Of a stretch of DNA of 64,000 nucleotides, positions 45,301 to 50,988 are shown piece by piece. The stretch covers positions 18,049,330 through 18,113,329 of the forward strand of contig CM072154.1 of NCBI GenBank assembly GCA_036850595.1, written 5' to 3'. The DNA is from Rhyacichthys aspro (Eukaryota; Chordata; Actinopteri; Gobiiformes; Rhyacichthyidae). The notes beneath the pieces are model-generated. The model was not told the DNA's origin. It made no database searches and saw nothing but the letters and a program-made list of their open reading frames with translations. The first letter of the stretch is position 1. Every line of letters begins with the position of its first letter. Both the position numbers and the translations under genes were made by a program.

Positions 45301-48243
45301 CTCCTAGCCGGGGGCCCCAGATTCGGCCTGGCTCCGGGGATCATAGAGGACGGGAGGCCCCAGAGGACGACATGGGGGACTCTGACAGTGATGCAGAGAT
45401 GTGTGAGGACCGACCGGAGGCAGCAGGGGCCAAGTCTTGCAGTACAGCCCAGGACAGGCAGCGAGAGGGGAGTAAAGAGACAGCCACTAAAGGACAATGT
45501 GACAGCACCAAGGAGACTGGGGAGAGCTCAGGCCGGCTGAGCGCCCCCTGTAGTTCAGCAGGAGAGTCGCCCAGCCGCCACCTCTTCACCCCTGGACTGG
45601 CCAAAGCTGACGTCAAGTACCACCTGCCGCAGGGTTACATACCCACGCTGCCAGCCCTCCACGGCCAGGCCTTTCCATTCGGCTTCCCCTACGCCAACCC
45701 CTACTTTCACACGGGTGAGACATTTACTCGCGCTCAAAGCTAAACACACACAAACTAAACACCGCAGTGACATGTGAAACCCATTAGCGTCACTGTGTGT
45801 ACGTGTCTCCAGAGTGGAGGCCTCTCCCTGTGGGGGCCTCTGACCCCTCTGTGACCCTCCTGCACACCACCAACACAGGTCCACGTGGGCAGGGCGGGTG
45901 TTTGCTCAGACGTGCTCCGCTTATATACACGCTTCAGTTTATTTATTTATAATTTTGTCTTGGGATTTAAGCAGTTAAGTGCATTTTTGTCCCATGAAGT
46001 GCAACCTATAACTTCAACTGGTCTAATAAACTGATAATACACTGTACATTAATTTGTAAACCAGTGATTATGATGTATTATCATGAACAAAATAGGCTAG
46101 GCCATATCCAAAACAACTGCAAAATTCTGATGTCACTGGCTCCAACACATGTCTTGCGCTAGCACTAGGACAGCAATTATTTTTAGTTTTGTGGCAAAAT
46201 GGAAACTACAGAAAACCCTCCAGTTACTTAAAGTGACACTATACTATTTTGACTCCATGTTTGCAGTGGCTCAGTACCTAGTGTTCATATTGACACATCA
46301 TTTTGACCCACTGCTGCTCCTTTAGGCGCAATGGGAGGTCTTTTCACGGATGGGGAGGACTCGGCCACAGCGAATCCTACGGAGGACATCAGCAAGTGGA
46401 GTGTGGAGGATGTGTGTGGCTTCATAAGCAGTCTGGCCGGATGTGCAGAATATACACAGGTGAGATAAAAGAGGGGGCGGGGCCAGAGAGAGAGAGGTGG
46501 GGAGCCCAGGGGCAGGCTAACTGAGTGGACAGAGACCACCACAAGCAGTTTATTCATGTTTGAGAGCATGTTTATGAAGTCTACTGTAGTATCTGAATGT
46601 GTGAGTCTGAGCAGCTGGATGTGGACTGTGTGAAAGCCCTATTTAACTCTATATTCTTAGTGGTGCTCCATCTTAATTCTTGCCACCCAGCCTTTCAAAA
46701 AATATCTAGTTTTTATTACTTGAGGGTTAGCAGTCTTTCTTGGAGCACAGACTTTTTAAAGAACCTTACCAAAGCAAACAAATCCAGCAGGAGTGAAGCA
46801 ACTACACAAACATGTCGAGAAAACCCAAGAAAACAGAAATCTCACAGCGACAGCCTGATGCGATTACGCTTAGATTACTAATGACGACTACGAGATCCCT
46901 CAACATGGCCATACAGGTGCATATCAGTTTTAACTTTACACTCAATATCACTTCATAGTTTTAGGTTTAAGTGAGGTTTAAAAATGAACCTTACACATCA
47001 GCTGTAAAAATGATTAGAAGAAAAGCATAAATGAGAATCATGAAGTGTATGAATCCAGAGGAGCAATGGAAATCAAAGATCCCTTTACTGGGGTGCTGAT
47101 ATTAAATTCTAAATGAAGAAAACAACCGTAAAAATACGCACACTTTGTAAATGGAGTCTTTATTGGCCACACAATGATCTGAAGAGGACTTATGAGCCAC
47201 GTGTGCAATTATTTTTTTTAACAATTTGTATTAAACAGAAACGGAAAAAGCAAGGACATTACGATTTCAATTTTTGCGCATGAACTCGTTTGCGGACACT
47301 GCCTCACATTATAATTACATAAATGTCTGTTAATATACATATCTATGTAAAATGTGAAACGGTTGAACCAGGAATTCTCTTTAGAAATGAAAGAAAAACT
47401 AAAATGTATTAAATAATTCACCTATTTCTTAAAGCACAAGTCACAACATCCTCTACGCATTACACTGTAAACACAAAAATATTCCCCTTTTTAAATATAT
47501 AGTCATGAAGCTTTTGCGTAGTCTGTGTGACAGTTGTGTGAATGAAGTGTGTCTGTCGAGTGTGTCTGCGCATGTCGGGGCTGTGGCTGAAGCAGCTGTG
47601 TCTCTGCCAGGTGTTTCGGGAGCAGGCCATTGATGGGGAGACATTACCGCTGCTCACTGAGGAGCACCTGCTCAACAACATGGGACTAAAGCTGGGCCCC
47701 GCGCTCAAGATTCGCTCTCAGGTACAGACTCCAGACCGGCGACCGTTTGAGTGGGATCTGCTGGATTTGAGTGGGAGTTGTGTATGAATGTGTGTCAGTA
47801 GGACAGCTCAAAGTAGAGTAGTTTAGCCGATTTGTTAAAGTAGCCTGCCCCATAGAAAGCCGACTTCCTCTGCTCTCTCTCTGAGATACCACTGAGATGA
47901 TTTGATCATAAATGAGACACTGTTCTGACACTGTTCTGACACTGTTCTGTTCGTTCCACAGGTGGCACGTCGTGTTGGCAGACTTTTCTACATGACAGGC
48001 TTCCCCCTTGCGTTCCCCTTCTCACCCGCCATCCTACGCCCTCCAGATCGAGACCGGGACCCCCTGACCGCACCGTCAGACACCCCTCTGCCCCTCACAC
48101 TGTCCCGTCCCAACAGACCCACCTCCGCCAGCAGCGGCTCTTCTCCGTACAGCGGCCCCACCCCGGGGTGCTCCTCCCCTAAGCAGGAAAATGGTACAAG
48201 CTCAAGTGTGGTGGGACGATTTGAGGCCAAAACGCCTTCGTAG
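1..48243 (+). CDS. samd11: samd11, sterile alpha motif domain-containing 11 (5' partial, 13 exons)
   Basis: The spliced exons are 1-273, 1160-1251, 13448-13623, 22079-22185, 29115-29207, 31843-32007, 37363-37516, 43845-43960, 44604-44682, 44975-45714, 46326-46459, 47611-47721 and 47962-48243. All phases agree, giving 839 residues from base 3 to the TAG stop at 48241. The order matches human SAMD11: SAND-like domain (residues about 30-110, KDWK at 81-84), Ser-rich middle, EDHYRRMMSALSE block, PPPLLSP/PHIALGPHLRPPFLG block, Gln/Leu helical segment, SAM domain (about 686-752) and a SPKQENG tail. Known for the family: a nuclear protein of retinal photoreceptors that works with SAMD7 and Polycomb repressive complex 1; human mutations cause retinitis pigmentosa. 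The N-terminus lies before the window; human has about 90 further residues there. It converges with noc2l, as in human. Very long introns suggest heavy cis-regulation. I am confident of the identity; individual splice sites rest on phase and homology remembered from the human protein. Confidence 0.95.
274..1159 (+). other. samd11: samd11 intron, 886 bp
   Basis: This is the intron between the two SAND exons, with donor GTAAGA and acceptor TGATTTTAG. The first 100 bases stay open in the exon frame, then stop. I see no RNA gene or repeat in it. A G-rich run lies near 893-905. Confidence 0.85.
1160..1251 (+). CDS. samd11: samd11 exon b: end of SAND region, HPPICDCPGC motif
   Basis: It begins GGAAAAGCCTCAAG after TTTTAG and completes HKGKSLKTLMSKGILQVHPP, then ICDCPGCRISSPV, nearly identical to human. 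The exon has 92 nt, entering in phase 1 and leaving in phase 0 before GTAAGAAC. The closely spaced cysteines (CDC-PGC) just after the SAND fold could bind a metal ion; that is inference. The exon has no Met-initiated ORF and is too short for ORF callers. Confidence 0.95.
5990..6310. other. GC/CpG-rich block with GT tail in samd11 intron
   Basis: The composition shifts sharply from AT-rich to C-rich (runs such as CTCCCCCTCGCTGCTCC) between about 6000 and 6260, then into GTGTGT. Predicted proteins here are compositional artefacts. The block could be an alternative promoter or enhancer, or just a GC-rich expansion; nothing in the sequence decides. Confidence 0.35.
6440..6960. repeat. possible dispersed repeat (unclassified)
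   Basis: The segment starts near CAGCACCGTGTAACTTTTAG and includes TGCGCCCCCTGCTGGATAAAAGT, a style of sequence that recurs in fish genomes as short nonautonomous repeats. The short open frame here carries no domain. I cannot see clear terminal repeats, so the limits and class are uncertain. Confidence 0.3.
7891..7931. repeat. CA microsatellite
   Basis: An almost uninterrupted CA dinucleotide tract, with one CT interruption near 7909. It creates false open frames on both strands. Confidence 0.9.
8475..8640 (+). mobile_element. tRNA-derived SINE
   Basis: The head resembles a tRNA gene: an A-box-like GGGCTCAGGTAGAGCG at about 8482-8497 and a B box GGTTCGAATC at 8522-8531, at tRNA-like spacing. 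It is followed by a non-tRNA body (TTTGCCCATTGTCATTCCCC, CTCTTTCACCCCATTTCCTG) and an A-rich tail from about 8597. This head plus body is familiar from fish SINEs. The acceptor stem does not pair, so it is not a functional tRNA. Confidence 0.75.
10624..10687. repeat. inverted arm of the 21-bp minisatellite
   Basis: On the minus strand this segment reads CAAATCCATCTAAAACATG followed by TTCAAATCCAGTTAAAACCT and a third partial unit, the same 21-bp motif in opposite orientation to the array at 10711-10899. The spacer between arms is about 23 bp. Confidence 0.75.
10711..10899. repeat. 21-bp minisatellite, nine units
   Basis: Nine head-to-tail units of exactly 21 bp, consensus close to TTCAAATCCAACTAAAACCTG, run without indels from 10711 to 10899. 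About three inverted, decayed units lie immediately to the left (about 10624-10687), so the two arms could fold into a long hairpin. It sits inside the hAT-like element and is presumably its internal repeat. Confidence 0.85.
12643..12877. repeat. dispersed repeat family 2, copy A
   Basis: It matches 27689-27943 in colinear blocks: GACCAATCACAACGCTTTAG against GACCAATCATAACCGTTTAT, then GGGCTTTATGTGAT/GGGTTTTATGTGAT, GGTCCAGAAGCAGTTTA/GGTCCAGAGGCTGTTTA, and TTTGTATAGAAT followed by GGCCAGCC/GGCTGGCC. The copies are strongly diverged with small indels. Class unknown. Confidence 0.6.
13448..13623 (+). CDS. samd11: samd11 exon c
   Basis: It follows TGTTGTGCAG and encodes NRGRLAEKRTIPLPPNRVPK, then KKELASIFSSDDSEGSERAS and a KQEDELHFSIMRK end. 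Human has NRGRLADKRT, a Ser/Asp-rich block and LKQEDGPHIRIMK at the same place. The exon has 176 nt, phase 0 to phase 2, with donor AAG|GTGAGA. KQEDE resembles a sumoylation-type site (inference). Confidence 0.93.
14560..14900. promoter_or_regulatory. candidate intronic enhancer
   Basis: A GC-balanced, non-repetitive island in AT-rich intron with closely packed words such as CCCCAGCTGCATCATGAG, TAAGATGATAATGAATTTAA and TTTTACCCTTTGAAAGG. There is no reading frame. This is a compositional call only. Confidence 0.25.
18930..19560. promoter_or_regulatory. candidate intronic enhancer
   Basis: A complex, repeat-free block containing GCGTGCACCTGGCCGATAAG, GTGCGCTAATTACCCCACTA and CATCCGATAATAACCCCATA (E-box, homeodomain and GATA/SIX-like words). 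It is flanked by AT-rich sequence and carries no frame. Possibly conserved noncoding DNA driving samd11; not provable from one sequence. Confidence 0.3.
20680..21126. repeat. dispersed repeat family 1, long copy
   Basis: The right part (20893-21126) is repeated at 34797-35127: shared blocks include ATTCAAACAG-AACATACTAAAT, CCCAACGACAAAGCTA, TTTATTATCAACAGCTGTTT, TGTTTACTGCAG and CTCTTTTTATATTAA. The left part has GGTACAGTACAGGTTGGTTC and AACTGTACCGTACCACTTTG, wording typical of nonautonomous fish DNA elements. No ORF. Confidence 0.65.
22079..22185 (+). CDS. samd11: samd11 exon d
   Basis: The acceptor TGTTGCAG is followed by a frame reading SRESDLSTIISNLHHTRQHG, then TPEGQSASDRSSSGQT. It aligns with human LISSVHRSRHLVMPEHQS at the equivalent place. 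The exon is 107 nt, entering in phase 2 and leaving in phase 1, with donor ACAG|GTACTG. It is less conserved than its neighbours and the human counterpart is longer. Confidence 0.85.
24398..24448. repeat. GT microsatellite
   Basis: A GT dinucleotide tract with CT interruptions, inside a longer GT-rich segment (24030-24450). Confidence 0.85.
24680..24714. repeat. AT dinucleotide tract
   Basis: About 17 uninterrupted TA units, fully self-complementary, so likely unstable and length-polymorphic. Confidence 0.95.
25640..25960. promoter_or_regulatory. candidate intronic regulatory block
   Basis: GC-rich (GGCCGGCGGAGGCCCCGGCG) yet containing AT homeodomain-like words: AAGCCAATCAATGG, GATCAATAAGTTATTAG and GATTGATCGGGG, plus TGATAAAGATGACAGATTAACGG. 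The mixture resembles PBX/MEIS/HOX-type composite sites. No frame. This is an inference from sequence style. Confidence 0.3.
27689..27943. repeat. dispersed repeat family 2, copy B
   Basis: The partner of 12643-12877, with the same block order (GACCAATCA, GGGTTTTATGTGAT, GGTCCAGAGGCTGTTTA, CTGCAGAG, TTTGTATAGAAT, GGCTGGCC) and more inserted bases in the middle. Confidence 0.6.
29115..29207 (+). CDS. samd11: samd11 exon e
   Basis: After TTTTTTTACAG the frame reads DDLLGKRRSFSPNSSSECPS, then DRKKSRSVSPK. Human has GDLLGKRLGRSPRISSDCFS followed by EKRARSESPQ. The Ser/Arg-rich basic stretch could be a nuclear localisation signal and phosphorylation target (inference). The exon is 93 nt, phase 1 to phase 1, donor AAAAG|GTAAGA. 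Confidence 0.92.
29208..31842 (+). other. samd11: samd11 intron, 2.6 kb
   Basis: No exon recognised. A CA tract lies near 30808-30822 and a C-rich segment at 30890-31090. The open frames across 30254-31154 are compositional and carry no domain. Confidence 0.8.
31843..32007 (+). CDS. samd11: samd11 exon f: EDHYRRMMSALSE block
   Basis: Starts after CCAATAG and encodes ESPQSPVMEAGGSHGHTTPE, then DHYRRMMSALSEQGTFEEQQ and QRLYQLASSMGLQGH. Human has APEDHYRRLVSALSEASTFED. The donor must be at 32008 (CACG|GTCAGC), a weak site without A at +3, because it alone joins GH to DLLRARQEA in frame as in human. Reading through instead reaches a TGA at 32052, so retention would truncate the protein before its SAM domain. 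Confidence 0.92.
34797..35127. repeat. dispersed repeat family 1, second copy
   Basis: Colinear with 20893-21126: CACCTTGTT, ATTCAAACAGAAAACATACT, CCCAACGACAAAGCTAACAT, TTATCAACAGCTGTTTCTGG, TGTTTACTGCAGCAAC and TTTTTATATTAA. It is longer in the middle than the first copy and lacks the GGTACAG-rich left end, so one copy is deleted or truncated. Confidence 0.7.
36305..36333. repeat. GT microsatellite
   Basis: About 14 uninterrupted GT units. Confidence 0.95.
36400..36900. promoter_or_regulatory. candidate intronic regulatory block (GC-rich, homeodomain words)
   Basis: It contains GATCGATACACCGGAGCTAG, CCGCATTAATATCTGTCGC, GATCTGTCTAATTAAAAAAG and GGGCTGATAATGATGAGGCC within GC-rich flanks, followed by a purine-rich GGGAG tract. 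No coding frame fits. Regulatory function is inferred from composition. Confidence 0.3.
37363..37516 (+). CDS. samd11: samd11 exon g
   Basis: After CTGTGCTGTGCAG the samd11 frame reads DLLRARQEALVAAVRSPAAL, then EAHLPSAGSSSSSQRRKQGL and PQHRDAHFTDR. Human has DLLRVRQEVAAAALRGPSGL and EAHLPSS-GQRRKQGLAQHRE. The Met-initiated frames overlapping this segment are other frames and are not coding. The exon has 154 nt, phase 1 to phase 2, donor ACAG|GTAACA. Confidence 0.94.
38560..39060. promoter_or_regulatory. GC-rich candidate regulatory block
   Basis: The core at 38590-38710 combines GC-rich sequence with GGGTAATTGCTTGTCGATTA and GATCGATAATAGGCCGG, then degrades into GT- and G-rich tracts. It looks like an intronic enhancer or CpG island rather than coding sequence. 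Confidence 0.3.
39542..40320. mobile_element. possible nonautonomous DNA transposon
   Basis: The left end AGGCCTTGTTTCTACTGAG and the complement of the right end (AAGGCCATGTTTCCACTTGAG) are imperfect inverted repeats of about 19-21 bp. Internal words (TTCTGTTTACACGACAATGC, TTGTTTACACAATAACAGTG) resemble those of fish miniature elements. No target duplication is evident and no transposase is present. Confidence 0.4.
40640..42160. promoter_or_regulatory. candidate retinal enhancer cluster (CRX/OTX-like sites)
   Basis: Several GC-rich, non-repetitive islands carry K50 homeodomain words: TAATCC at 41039-41044, TGATTAGG at 41553-41560, GGATTA at 41848-41853 and TGATTA at 41861-41866, alongside TAATTA at 41563-41568 and 41881-41886 and GATTAATTGG near 41953. 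CRX and OTX2 bind TAATCC-type sites in photoreceptor genes, and SAMD11 is photoreceptor-expressed. That these sites act is inference. Confidence 0.4.
42679..42715. repeat. perfect palindrome, 17-bp arms
   Basis: AAACATGCAACACCTTA, a 3-base GTT loop, then TAAGGTGTTGCATGTTT, an exact inverted copy. It lies in AT-rich intron. Partial copies of the arm words (CCTTAGTTAGTGCAAC) precede it. Confidence 0.95.
43845..43960 (+). CDS. samd11: samd11 exon h: conserved Pro-rich block
   Basis: After TGTGTCCATAG the frame reads RELSHPPPLLSPPTAPHIAL, then GPHLRPPFLGMPSALCQAPG, nearly identical to human RELPQPPPLLSPQNAPHVAL and GPHLRPPFLGVPSALCQTPG. This is one of the most conserved parts of the family; its function is unknown to me. 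The exon is 116 nt, phase 2 to phase 1, donor CCAG|GTGAGG. Confidence 0.96.
43961..44603 (+). other. samd11: samd11 intron, 643 bp
   Basis: Ordinary AT-rich intron with donor GTGAGG and acceptor TTTCAATTGTAG. Nothing else supported. Confidence 0.9.
44604..44682 (+). CDS. samd11: samd11 exon i: helical segment, part 1
   Basis: Encodes GYGFLQPAQAEIFARQQEML then RKQNLAR, matching human GYGFLPPAQAEMFAWQQELL and RKQNLAR. With the next exon it forms a charged Gln/Leu-rich helix, a possible dimerisation coiled coil (inference). It is 79 nt, phase 1 to phase 2, donor CCAG|GTGCGT. Confidence 0.95.
44975..45714 (+). CDS. samd11: samd11 large exon j: helical segment and acidic low-complexity region
   Basis: Starts after GTGTGTAAACAG with LEMSAELLRQKELENLQRQQ (human LELPADLLRQKELESARPQL), then RRSNAMLVLRHGATTPLLTL (human RRGALLVLNHGAAPLLAL). 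A long Ser/Gly/Pro and acidic stretch follows (EAPEDDMGDSDSDAEMCEDR), then AFPFGFPYANPYFHTG (human LPLGFPYAVSPYFHTG). At 740 nt it is clearly longer than the human counterpart, through an expanded disordered part. Phase 2 to phase 1, donor ACGG|GTGAGA. Confidence 0.95.
45715..46325 (+). other. samd11: samd11 intron, 611 bp
   Basis: Donor GTGAGA, acceptor CTGCTCCTTTAG. The early part is exon-like in composition but reaches a stop at 45740 in frame. No other feature is seen. Confidence 0.85.
46326..46459 (+). CDS. samd11: samd11 exon k: start of SAM domain
   Basis: Encodes GAMGGLFTDGEDSATANPTE then DISKWSVEDVCGFISSLAGC and AEYTQ. The SAM domain begins at ISKWSVEDV; human has VTKWTVDDVCSFVGGLSGCGEY. 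The W and VxxF positions are the standard helix-1 and helix-2 core of Polycomb-type SAM domains. It is 134 nt, phase 1 to phase 0, donor ACACAG|GTGAGA. Confidence 0.96.
46460..47610 (+). other. samd11: samd11 intron, 1.15 kb
   Basis: Splits the SAM domain between helices. Donor GTGAGA, acceptor GTCTCTGCCAG. AT-rich, no recognisable element. The open frames in it carry no domain. Confidence 0.9.
47611..47721 (+). CDS. samd11: samd11 exon l: SAM domain core
   Basis: Encodes VFREQAIDGETLPLLTEEHL then LNNMGLKLGPALKIRSQ; human VFREQGIDGETLPLLTEEHL and LTNMGLKLGPALKIRAQ. DGETLPLL and GLKLGPALKI are the end-helix/mid-loop surfaces that let PHC/L3MBTL-class SAM domains polymerise. It is 111 nt, phase 0 to 0, donor CTCAG|GTACAG. 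Confidence 0.97.
47916..47948. repeat. 11-bp tandem triplet upstream of last samd11 acceptor
   Basis: Three exact copies of GACACTGTTCT end 13 bases before the acceptor at 47960-47961. They make up the pyrimidine/branch region of a short 240-bp intron. Confidence 0.9.
47962..48243 (+). CDS. samd11: samd11 last coding exon m
   Basis: After CGTTCCACAG it encodes VARRVGRLFYMTGFPLAFPF then SPAILRPPDRDRD, a Pro/Ser tail, SSPKQENGTSS and the stop TAG at 48241-48243. Human has VARRLGRVFYVASFPVALPL and TSPKQENGT, so both ends of the tail are conserved. Confidence 0.96.
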   Translation: MARRVGRLFYMTGFPLAFPFSPAILRPPDRDRDPLTAPSDTPLPLTLSRPNRPTSASSGSSPYSGPTPGCSSPKQENGTSSSVVGRFEAKTPS

Positions 48244-48364
48244 GACACATGGGGACAGACTGATTCAACTGAAGCCTGCTCATGCTTGCTCTTTTTACCA
48301 GACTTTGTCCTGACCTCTCCCACTGCCTTGGGACCTTTACATTTATGGGAAATTATTGGACTGG

Positions 48365-48370
48365 AATAAA
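48365..48370 (+). terminator. proximal samd11 polyadenylation signal
   Basis: Canonical AATAAA in the context CTGGAATAAAAGAC, shortly after the samd11 stop. Confidence 0.5.
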
Positions 48371-49557
48371 AGACAAGTGGACGTTGTGATGAGTTTTGGG
48401 CTTTTCAGTTTGCATTATGGCAGAATCCAAAGAAACTGGGTTTGAAGGGAAGACACGTGAAGCGACAGAGGAATAGAGAAAAAGGAAAAAGAGACAGCTG
48501 GTCACAGACAGCCTGCCAAAAACCGGAGCGAAGGCCTGCCACAAATGCGACATTCTTGCAAGTCAGACAGTCAGACGCTAGCGGAAACCCTTCCTTCCTT
48601 CCTGGGCTGGAGGAAGCTCTGCGTTCTTCTTTTGCCTGTCTCTTTGACTGCTCCCAGCACAAGCCCTGCGAAGCTTGGTATTAAAAAGACGCCTCTTACC
48701 CCTTCTCCTCTTTGCCTTTTTTCCTGAAGCCAAACAGCAGCGTGAGGCTGTCTTTTCAGAGGCTGGAGTAGAAGCATATGCCGAGCAGCACCGGATCTGA
48801 CCAGCTCTGTTTGATCACTGCTAACTATGCATTCCACTGTCCTGATACCAAAGATGACCGGATGTGTGGAATTAACTGTTTCACATTGTATTTGCTTCTT
48901 TTTGCATTAAGTCTCTGAGAAAGACTGGCCCACAATGGGAATGCTCACAATGGACTCTGTTGAGGTGGCACAAATGTTTTGAGGTCAGAAATCCTTGACA
49001 GTGGCTGGAGTCTGTACGGCATATGTCTTGTGTTGACTACTGTTGGAGGTAGATGCAAAATTGTACAGAATCACGCTTGAGATGAAAATATCCTGAAGGT
49101 TACATACGTGGTACTTTGACTTTTGTTACTTGTAGTTGCACGAATAAGGTTTTCTTTACTGAAAAATGTGACTTGCTGAACTTTGGTGGTACTTTTGTTC
49201 ATACATTTTGTTTTGCCACTTTTTTAAAAAAACAAAAAGGTAATATTAAGAGACGCTCCAATCTTGAATGCTACTTCAGCATATAAATATGACAAAAGAT
49301 ATTTATAGGACTTTTGATGTAGTAGACAAAGCAGATTATGATATGTATTATAATTAGCCCTTGAGATGGATCCCAAAGATACTTTTACTTTGTTTTCTCT
49401 TGGTTGCAGGGAAAAGAAAGGCACAAAGCTCTTAATGCAAATGTTTTGAATTGTTATGATTTTTTAAACTAAGCAAGCAATGAATTAAAAAAAGATCTTT
49501 AGATTTCCCTTCAAAATGTTTGTCTTCATCCTATTTTTCTATTCACCACACAGGTGA

Positions 49558-49563
49558 AATAAA
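49558..49563 (+). terminator. distal samd11 polyadenylation signal
   Basis: Canonical AATAAA in GTGAAATAAATCC, with T-rich sequence about 20 bases downstream, as expected for a cleavage site. Confidence 0.5.
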
Positions 49564-49600
49564 TCCTAAACAAACACTGCTGCCACTTTTTTTCTTTCTC

Positions 49601-50110
49601 CTGCGTCAGGCGTTTTAGAAAAGAATCCTTTTCCTCTTCAGGTAACCCAACTGTCTGAGTCTGTGTGTATATGTGGAGGTGACCCACAGGGGCACAGTTT
49701 AGGTCAACACCAGCTGTCGCAGTGTGAGGTTCAGCCGCAGGCCAAGGCCTTAGTGCCTGTGGGGATAAACCTGACCCTCCTCACACACAGGACTAGACCC
49801 GAGCACAGCTTACCTTTCTCCTTCAAAGACTTCAAACTGAAGCTCCGCACTCTCTAATGGGACTTCCCCTTCGCTTTAGGCTGGGCCTCCACTACGACCT
49901 CTGTTCTCTGAAAATGACTACATAGGAAATGTGACGGCAGTAAAGCTTTTCTCCAACTAAAATAACCAAGGTAGCACACAAGCTCATGCCATCCTCACCC
50001 CGCTGTGTACAGTGGTGAATGCATGCACTAATTATTCAGCCAACAAAACCTTGAGCAGAAGAAAGGTTCACCAAAGTCAAGTGCACAAGTCAAAGAGAAA
50101 AAGCTTTGTG
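49601..50110. other. short spacer between converging transcripts
   Basis: About 0.5 kb between the distal samd11 signal and the furthest noc2l signal. No gene, RNA or repeat is recognised. Confidence 0.6.
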
Positions 50111-50857
50111 AGAGCTCCTTTATTTATAAAACTGGTTCCTAGTTTCGAACACTTCAGATCTTTGATGGTTGTGCCCTGTTTATCAAAAAGGACCATGCTT
50201 TTCTAGAATGAATTTACCTATGACCTACTTTTATTATTATTGCTTACATATATTTTCCTGTGTTTCAAATTGCTTAGCTCTATCCTGGTCTGAGCCGTGA
50301 CTATAGACAGAGACAGGGGTCTGTGTGGGGGATGGGGGAGGAGTTGGCACAGAAACAGACCAGCCTGTGTAGCTGCTCAACCACCTGGGCAGAGAGTCTT
50401 GGCACAGCATCAGACAGCACCCCGGCAGCCTGGCACTGCACCGCCGCCCCAGGGCTCAACACCCGCCTCTCTGTACCCCTCCTCTTGGCCCGTCCAGTCT
50501 GGCTCGGCCCAGCACAGCCATCCCACTCCAAATAGCCCCTGCTCTGAAAGCCTGGGGGCGCCTACAGGTGTGCACATGTACACAGAATACAAATGGCTCA
50601 TTACAGGTGCATCGACATGTAGCCTCACGCCTCAATTAATTAACAGCTGAGGAAAACAAGGTCCATGTGGATTGTTGAGCTCTTTTATACTGTTGCAGTG
50701 TTAATAAAATTACATCACATACACGATGGTACTGTACAGGTAAGCCAACACAAAACTGAAGGAAAGAAGGTACAAAAATAGTCTGTAGTATGGATTGTTG
50801 GTAGAAACCAGAGGATAAGCAAAGTCTCAGGTGAGCTCGAGTGTGCATCCCTGAACC
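50111..50857 (-). other. noc2l: noc2l 3' UTR
   Basis: Minus-strand AATAAA hexamers occur at 50230-50235 and 50119-50124 downstream of the stop at 50858. A GC-rich patch lies at 50320-50540. No coding potential. Confidence 0.55.
50119..50124 (-). terminator. candidate noc2l polyadenylation signal
   Basis: AATAAA on the minus strand, in TTTATAAATAAAGGAGC. A nearer alternative lies at 50230-50235. Confidence 0.4.
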
Positions 50858-50988
50858 TCAGTCATCATCAGACAGCTCCAGGTCTTCCACCACATCCTCA
50901 TCTCCCTCGGCCAGTTTTATCAGAGCATCCGAAGACAGCGGCTGAGGAGCCCCAGAGGCCTTCTCATCCCCCTCCTCCTCTTCATCAT
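50858..50988 (-). CDS. noc2l: noc2l last coding exon (18)
   Basis: Acceptor CTTTTCAG, then DDEEEEGDEKASGAPQPLSS, DALIKLAEGDEDVVEDLELS and DDD before TGA (50860-50858). Human ends LAQGPEDELEDLQLSEDD. The acidic tail suits histone or basic-protein binding. Confidence 0.95.

Larger units (their letters stand above)
48244..49600 (+). other. samd11: samd11 3' UTR
   Basis: The first AATAAA is at 48365-48370, 122 bases after the stop. A second, at 49558-49563, would give a UTR of about 1.3 kb. The segment has no coding potential and is AT-rich near its end. Which signal is used cannot be told from sequence. Confidence 0.6.
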
